This document shows positions 59,389-64,000 of a stretch of DNA of 64,000 bases, piece by piece. The stretch is from positions 1 through 64,000 of the IMG/VR virus record IMGVR_UViG_3300027754_000063, one strand, 5' to 3'. The position numbers and the translations under genes are program-made. Within the stretch, counting starts at the first letter, position 1; each line of letters starts with the position of its first letter. The notes under the pieces were generated by a model. It worked only from the letters and a program-made list of their open reading frames with translations, was not told the origin of the DNA and made no database searches. This stretch comes from a virus.

Positions 59389-62081
59389 TGAGTTTTTCTG
59401 GAATAATATTAGCTAAGGCGACAAGCAAAGATGGCGTAGATTCCATATTGAAAAATGGTTTTCAAACGCAAGAAAAGCATATATCTTCTACAAAAACTTT
59501 TGAAAAGCATGCGGAAACAGACACGGATCAAATGTATGGTGCTGGTTTATATTTTTCTATTGCTTATTCTATGGATCAGGTAAAAAATAATTGTGGAAAG
59601 TATGCCGATACGTGGGGTAGCGAGATCATAATTGCCACCTTAAACGGTAAGTATAAAATACTTAATACAGCTTTCTCAATGCCGGAAAGCCATCCTATAT
59701 GGAGTGCATCAACCGCTGGCAGAGCAGGCATTTATAACCAGCTAGTAAATCTTGGTATTATAAGCTTGTTTCCCGATTATAAAGATGGCGATACACACTT
59801 TCCTTCTGAATACGGATACAAAATTTCTCATAGCATTGATGCGTGGGTTCACGAGCACAATCAAATCGCACATATTGTTGTTTATAACCCTAAAATATTA
59901 AAATATGTTACATCTTTTGAGTGCAAAAAAGAAGAAAAACAATTCAAAGTTCTACAACCATCAGAGAAAAAAGAGCAGCCAAAAATAGATCTTTTGCAAC
60001 AAGCTGCACAGCGAAGAAAAGAAAAAGAAGCATTAAGTTTAAAAGTTCCAAAGGCTTCAAATGATCTTAATCTAGAAAATAATTTTAAAGCTTGGTTGGA
60101 ATCAATTGAAGATTACGAGCCATTTAGAAGCAAGATAGATAAAATAGGAGCTAATAGAACATTTCCTTTTGAAAAATGGTTTTCCAACTCAGAAAACGGA
60201 AGAATTTATATTCCCTTATCGGAGGTACAGGAAGAAGATATAAAGTCTACAAAATATTTACGTGATTATCTTGAATCTCGTGGATATCAAATCATAGATT
60301 TAAAAAAAGGATATGCAAAGCAGGATAATAAACAAAATATTTTTAAAATAGGCAAACTTCTAGACACTTTATTATACAAAGACCTAAAGCTATTAGATAT
60401 AGAATTACAAGATAATAAAATTTCTTTGTTGAAATACAATAAAGAAAAATTAAATATGAATCAAAATCATACGTCTATGAAAACTAAATTTGAGAATCTT
60501 AACTCTAGGGTTAGCGGCGTATTGTATGTTGTAATAAGCAGCAATATTCATGATTTAGCATCTATGAGCACAGGAAGAGGATGGAGTAGCTGCATGAATC
60601 TTGATGGCGGCGAGAAGAAAGACGATGTTTATTGTGAAGTAGAGAGAGGCGGATTTGTTGCGTATGTAATAAAAGATAACGACAGAGAAATACAGCAGCC
60701 AATAGCAAGATTACATATACGTAGGTTTGACAGTAAAAAAGGACTTTCCATAGCCGTACCAGAAGAAACAATATATGGAAAAGAAATAAATGGTTTTATA
60801 GAAAAAGTAAAAGACTGGATACAGTCTAAACAAGGAAGTAAGGCAGGTCGATATCGAAAAGTAGGTGGCAATTATTCAGATACATTTAGTTCTTCTAACA
60901 ATATATTAATCTCTCCAAAAGAAGGCAACAAAATAAGGCAATGGCTAACGAAATGGCTTGATATTAAGCAAGAAGATAAGAGCAAGTACGCAGATTATTT
61001 TAGTAAGTCATTGATTTCTCTTTTTAATTCTAGTGAAAAATATCCAGATAAATTTTTAAACAGACTAAAAGAATATATATTTAATTCTAATATATGGTAT
61101 AAACCTACTAAAGGATTTGCACAAACCACAGATCAGTTCATGAGTAAATTTGCAATAAGGTTTCCAGACTTAATAAGCAAAGAAGATTTTTTTAAAGCTT
61201 ATGCAAAAAATATAAACAGCGAAGGCGGTATTGGCAAGCAGCTACTGGAAAAATTCCCCCAGTATATTGACGAAAAGATATTATCAATAACATCAAATAG
61301 AAATAAGTCAGCAGTTATACAATCAGCTCCTCATCTAAGTCCTGTTCATAAAGAGATCATAGAGGACGAATTAGACAACAAATTAACTATTAGTAATCCA
61401 GATTTCACTCCCAGCAATAAAAATGGCATATATCAAGTAAGAAATTACATACATAATGAAATAGAAAAATTATCAATTTGGAAGCCTATACCAGAAAGAA
61501 TTGCATCAAAGGCAATTAAGTTTGCAGAAGATATAATGCGTAAAGACTTCGATGAAGAAAAAGAAGGATCTAAAGATGATAAAGACCTAATTACAGACTT
61601 TAAAAGATTGAAAATTTCTCCTTCTGATTTTGAAGAAATGAAGGAATCTGTTATAGAATCTCTTCTACACGTTTTCACACAAACAAAAACGGATGTGCCA
61701 GTTGTACAAAAGTTCTATAAATCTTTGCTGCCAAATTGGGAGAAATATGGAGGAATAGGAATTATAGGATATGCCATCTCTTCTCTTCGAGAAAATGGTC
61801 GACAATTTTTGCCATTTATAAAACAAAAGAAGCAAGACTTCATACGAGAAAACAGCATTGGCACTCCGGAGTCAGAACTTCATCAAGGCTACAAGGGTTT
61901 GACACCACTAACGAACTCTGAGTACGCTAGGATTGCCAAAGACAAGGATGAGGTAGTTGAATCTTTTAACTATGTCATTGATACATTAGAAACTGGAAGT
62001 CCCTCTAAAAAATATTCCATGAAATTTGGGGTTAATTATGACAACTATATGCACAGGCAAAAAAGAAGGACAACAAATTAA
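59388..62081 (+). CDS. Putative ADP-ribosyltransferase-like multidomain protein (897 aa)
   Basis: The N-terminal about 180 residues resemble PARP/ART folds: SILKNGF near the start, MYGAGLYFS (the conserved G-x-Y-F step), and strands around EIIIATLNGKYKIL. The catalytic Glu and the His of the H-Y-E triad are not clear. Residues about 380-470 contain DLASMSTGRGWSSCMNL, GGFVAYVI and ARLHIRR, a block I associate with other large-phage proteins. The C-terminal 400 residues are helical and Lys/Glu-rich. T4 Alt is a packaged ART that modifies host RNA polymerase; an analogous role here is inference. Confidence 0.5.
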   Translation: MSFSGIILAKATSKDGVDSILKNGFQTQEKHISSTKTFEKHAETDTDQMYGAGLYFSIAYSMDQVKNNCGKYADTWGSEIIIATLNGKYKILNTAFSMPESHPIWSASTAGRAGIYNQLVNLGIISLFPDYKDGDTHFPSEYGYKISHSIDAWVHEHNQIAHIVVYNPKILKYVTSFECKKEEKQFKVLQPSEKKEQPKIDLLQQAAQRRKEKEALSLKVPKASNDLNLENNFKAWLESIEDYEPFRSKIDKIGANRTFPFEKWFSNSENGRIYIPLSEVQEEDIKSTKYLRDYLESRGYQIIDLKKGYAKQDNKQNIFKIGKLLDTLLYKDLKLLDIELQDNKISLLKYNKEKLNMNQNHTSMKTKFENLNSRVSGVLYVVISSNIHDLASMSTGRGWSSCMNLDGGEKKDDVYCEVERGGFVAYVIKDNDREIQQPIARLHIRRFDSKKGLSIAVPEETIYGKEINGFIEKVKDWIQSKQGSKAGRYRKVGGNYSDTFSSSNNILISPKEGNKIRQWLTKWLDIKQEDKSKYADYFSKSLISLFNSSEKYPDKFLNRLKEYIFNSNIWYKPTKGFAQTTDQFMSKFAIRFPDLISKEDFFKAYAKNINSEGGIGKQLLEKFPQYIDEKILSITSNRNKSAVIQSAPHLSPVHKEIIEDELDNKLTISNPDFTPSNKNGIYQVRNYIHNEIEKLSIWKPIPERIASKAIKFAEDIMRKDFDEEKEGSKDDKDLITDFKRLKISPSDFEEMKESVIESLLHVFTQTKTDVPVVQKFYKSLLPNWEKYGGIGIIGYAISSLRENGRQFLPFIKQKKQDFIRENSIGTPESELHQGYKGLTPLTNSEYARIAKDKDEVVESFNYVIDTLETGSPSKKYSMKFGVNYDNYMHRQKRRTTN

Positions 62082-62658
62082 ATATATTTTTTTGTTTTTT
62101 CTTTTGATACCATTTTTTTTAATTTATTTTTTTATTTGTCTAACAATTCCTTTGATTAAATTTGGTAAAATTAAAAAAAATAAAGGAATAGTTTTTTTTG
62201 TTAGAAAAGACATCATACACGCAGACTATGTCTTTCCAGTAAACTTATGGGAAGAATTGGAAACAGAAAAAAAATATGTTGCTATAGGTTGGGGCGAAAG
62301 ATCAATGTTCTTAGAAACACAAAAGTGGTCTGAAGTAAAATTAAATAATTTGCTAAAAGCTTTTTTTGGAATTAACAAGACGGTTGTAAGGATTGAATTT
62401 TTAGATAATATACCAAAAAACAACAAAAAGTTTGAATGCAACTCAGAGCAATTTGAAACAATTAAAAAACATATATTACAGTCATTTGATTTAAATAAAC
62501 TTATATTAAAGAAAAAATCAGATTATCAAATAGGATCATATTATGAATCTGAACTTAATTATAACTTAATTTTAACTTGCAATAACTGGATTAATTTAGG
62601 TCTTAAAAAATGCAAATTATCGAATAGATTTTGGTGCCCTTTAAGCTTTTGGATTTGA
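62038..62658 (+). CDS. DUF2459-like membrane protein
   Basis: From ATG 62038 (MTTICTGKKEG...), 206 aa; an ATG 12 bases earlier is possible. One N-terminal membrane helix (YIFLFFLLIPFFLIYFFI) is followed by a domain with IIHADYVFPV, YVAIGWGERSMF, YYESELNYN and LTCNNWINLGL. This is the H...GWG-R...CN-W pattern of DUF2459, thought to be a periplasmic cysteine-peptidase-like fold. The start overlaps the ART-like gene by 44 bases in another frame. Confidence 0.7.
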   Translation: MTTICTGKKEGQQIKYIFLFFLLIPFFLIYFFICLTIPLIKFGKIKKNKGIVFFVRKDIIHADYVFPVNLWEELETEKKYVAIGWGERSMFLETQKWSEVKLNNLLKAFFGINKTVVRIEFLDNIPKNNKKFECNSEQFETIKKHILQSFDLNKLILKKKSDYQIGSYYESELNYNLILTCNNWINLGLKKCKLSNRFWCPLSFWI

Positions 62659-62668
62659 CAAAAGAAAA

Positions 62669-62696
62669 AAGCCCTTAATTTTTCAATTAAGGGCTT
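62669..62696. terminator. Bidirectional terminator, copy 2
   Basis: AAGCCCTTAATT (62669-62680), TTTC loop, AATTAAGGGCTT (62685-62696). On the - strand it is followed by a U-rich tract. It serves the decoration paralog at 62722 and the convergent DUF2459-like gene. Confidence 0.9.
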
Positions 62697-62721
62697 AAAA
62701 ATGTTTAATTTTTTTTAATTA

Positions 62722-63273
62722 TTATGCTACGGCTGCACTGAACGGAGTAGCTTCGGTACCAGTCTGAGTCAAGTAAGCTTTTACAACGAACAATCCAGCG
62801 GCAATGTCGAGTATTTCTACGCTGTCGCCTTTGTATCCACCTTGTGTGCTACCATCCATTGTGAACGTATCGCTTGTAGACGAGGTTGCCCATCCATTGC
62901 CTGGTTCTCCGTCGCCATCATCACCGAACGCCTGACCTTGAATTACGTCAGTAGCATTAGCGACCTGAATTTTATATGAATTCGATGTAACAGTAGTATC
63001 TACATAAAATTTATAACTATTGCCAGATCCAGATGCTTTTGGAAGCGTTGCAACAACGCCAGCAGCTCTTGTTAGCACTAGTGGTAAATTAGCGTGAGTT
63101 TCGGCTGTGATCGTCACAGTCGATGCACTTAGAACCACAGGTGCTGAAACTGCTAGCTTTTCTCTTGTTACTGCTTTTGCCGCTAAATTTGCGGTTACGA
63201 TTTTATTACGAATAATTGGGTAAACAGATTCTATAGATCCATTTCCTGTACCCATTGTTGTTTGTGTGCTCAT
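62722..63273 (-). CDS. Virion decoration/fibre protein, paralog 2
   Basis: A 183-aa paralog of 51460-52167: same MSTQTT start, LPLVLTRAAGVVATLPKASGSG (split from its next strand), YKFYVDT, VQVANATDVI, FTMDGSTQGG, VEILDIAAGLFVVKAYLTQTG and a TPFSAAVA end. It has one AVTREKLAV stalk unit instead of three. AAAAAGGAAT precedes ATG 63273. Its own terminator and higher GC suggest strong expression. Confidence 0.75.
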   Translation of the reverse strand: MSTQTTMGTGNGSIESVYPIIRNKIVTANLAAKAVTREKLAVSAPVVLSASTVTITAETHANLPLVLTRAAGVVATLPKASGSGNSYKFYVDTTVTSNSYKIQVANATDVIQGQAFGDDGDGEPGNGWATSSTSDTFTMDGSTQGGYKGDSVEILDIAAGLFVVKAYLTQTGTEATPFSAAVA

Positions 63274-63428
63274 TTAAATTCCTTTTTAAAAAGTATGGGA
63301 ACAAAATATTCCCTACATTGTATATATGCAAATTGAAATCATTTTTAAATTATCTATTTATTTTTTTCTTAAAATATGTTATATAGTGTTTTGCAATAAC
63401 AGTTTACATCACAAAAGTAATAAATAAC

Positions 63429-63689
63429 ATGAATGGCAAAGGTTCCAAAAGAAGAAAAAAAATAGTTACTCAAGAAATTTGGGACGAAAATTGGACTAGG
63501 ATTTTCAAAAAGGGAAAAAAAATGAGTCAAGGTATTAAAGTGTTAATAAATACAAAAGACGGAAACAACCATGATGTTTGTGATTATGGTTATATTGTCA
63601 GAAGAATGAACGCACAGCTATATGAAATTTGGTCAGAAACATATCAAGTTTCTATGCTTCTTTCGCCTGATGAGTTTACAGAAATTTAA
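63429..63689 (+). CDS. MNGKG-type small phage protein with C-terminal extension
   Basis: An 86-aa protein. MNGKGSKRRKKIV...ENWTRIFKK matches a family of 30-40 aa phage peptides that begin MNGKG and end near the F-K-K. Here the frame continues through an internal Met (MSQGIKVLINT) into a further 55-residue small beta domain. Either a fusion or two overlapping products (internal start at 63522) are possible. Function unknown. Confidence 0.6.
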   Translation: MNGKGSKRRKKIVTQEIWDENWTRIFKKGKKMSQGIKVLINTKDGNNHDVCDYGYIVRRMNAQLYEIWSETYQVSMLLSPDEFTEI

Positions 63690-63718
63690 GCGGCAGAAAA
63701 CCACAAGCGGTTAATTTT

Positions 63719-64000
63719 GTGAAACAAATAATAAATTTAAAAAAAATTACTGAAATTAGTATGGCGTTAGCAGGCAGGAGTTTAACCAACAAAAGATGTA
63801 AACACTTTAGTTTTATTTTTAAAGGGAAAAGACTTTTATCAATAGGAATAAATAGTTCTAAAACTCATCCTGCTAATTTAAAATATAATTATAGAAACAA
63901 GCAGAATCATAATATTAGTGAGTTTGTTGGAACCCACTCGGAATTAAGTGCAGTGCTAAGATTAGGACTTGAAGACTGTTCTGGACTTACCATTGTGAAC
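63719..64000 (+). CDS. Zinc-dependent deaminase-like protein (C-terminus beyond right edge)
   Basis: GTG 63719 opens 94 codons to the window edge. SFIFKGKRLLSIGINSSKTHP followed by EFVGTHSELSAVLRLG (split by about 18 residues) carries H-S-E, the zinc-binding H-x-E of cytidine/dCMP deaminases. The partner C-x-x-C would lie past the edge. It could act in pyrimidine nucleotide supply. An internal ATG at 63761 is an alternative start. Confidence 0.6.
   Translation, partial: MKQIINLKKITEISMALAGRSLTNKRCKHFSFIFKGKRLLSIGINSSKTHPANLKYNYRNKQNHNISEFVGTHSELSAVLRLGLEDCSGLTIVN

Overview
The window is part of a large, AT-rich genome of a tailed phage (Caudoviricetes) with a T4-type head. In T4 order on the + strand lie a portal (gp20-like, 35880-38414), small core genes, a prohead protease (gp21-like, 41045), a scaffold (gp22-like, 41732) and a major capsid protein (gp23-like, 42661). 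A large terminase (gp17-like, 25958-27790) and a gp13-like neck protein (17493-18365) lie upstream on the - strand. Genes are packed on both strands, often overlapping by 1-22 bases, and I see no gene-free stretch above 300 bases. I found no tRNA, rRNA, CRISPR array or insertion sequence. The host is unknown. FGE/C-type-lectin-like adhesin domains, delta-60 repeats and a LolA-like secreted protein fit a Gram-negative, perhaps planctomycete-like, host, but that is inference.

Layout. 1-8.6 kb: collagen-like fibre (cut by the left edge), D12-type DNA methylase, SF1 helicase, intracellular-subtilisin-like protease, McsA-like zinc/UVR protein, and a fibre with three 249-bp repeats. 8.6-17.5 kb: amidoligase, archaeo-eukaryotic-type prim-pol, sugar-nucleotide epimerase and nucleotidyltransferase, a LolA-like secreted protein, and many small genes. 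17.5-28 kb: neck protein, a 788-aa head-type protein, DnaG-type primase, Cas4/RecB-like nuclease, secreted trypsin-like protease and a terminase operon. 28-35.8 kb: ferritin-like and CYTH proteins, a structured RNA leader, an HExxH metallopeptidase, a polyacidic protein, a secreted papain-like protease and a sulfotransferase-like protein. 35.9-44.2 kb: head module, with an intein in the portal and a strong terminator after the capsid gene. 44.2-46.5 kb: two homing-type endonucleases. 46.5-58.6 kb: adhesin/fibre genes (delta-60 protein, a 1689-aa FGE/LamG protein, a Pro/Cys-rich protein), a PaaK-like adenylating enzyme and a calcineurin-like phosphoesterase. 58.7-64 kb: a putative ADP-ribosyltransferase locus, a DUF2459-like membrane protein, a second decoration-type paralog and a deaminase cut by the right edge.

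The most interesting patterns: (1) about ten dispersed, otherwise unrelated genes begin with a short motif of the type M-K-x-F-x-x-W/F-[LI], close to the capsid-targeting sequence of T4 internal proteins (MKTYQEFIAE). They probably define a set of proteins packaged in the prohead and trimmed by the gp21-like protease. One of them is translationally coupled to the ADP-ribosyltransferase-like gene, as an Alt-like system might be. (2) Two secreted proteases of different catalytic classes share a roughly 20-residue C-terminal motif ending YILMP. (3) Two genes (subtilase and CYTH) appear to start at ATT behind good ribosome binding sites. (4) A CTATATA-like element recurs upstream of many genes and may be the phage promoter.
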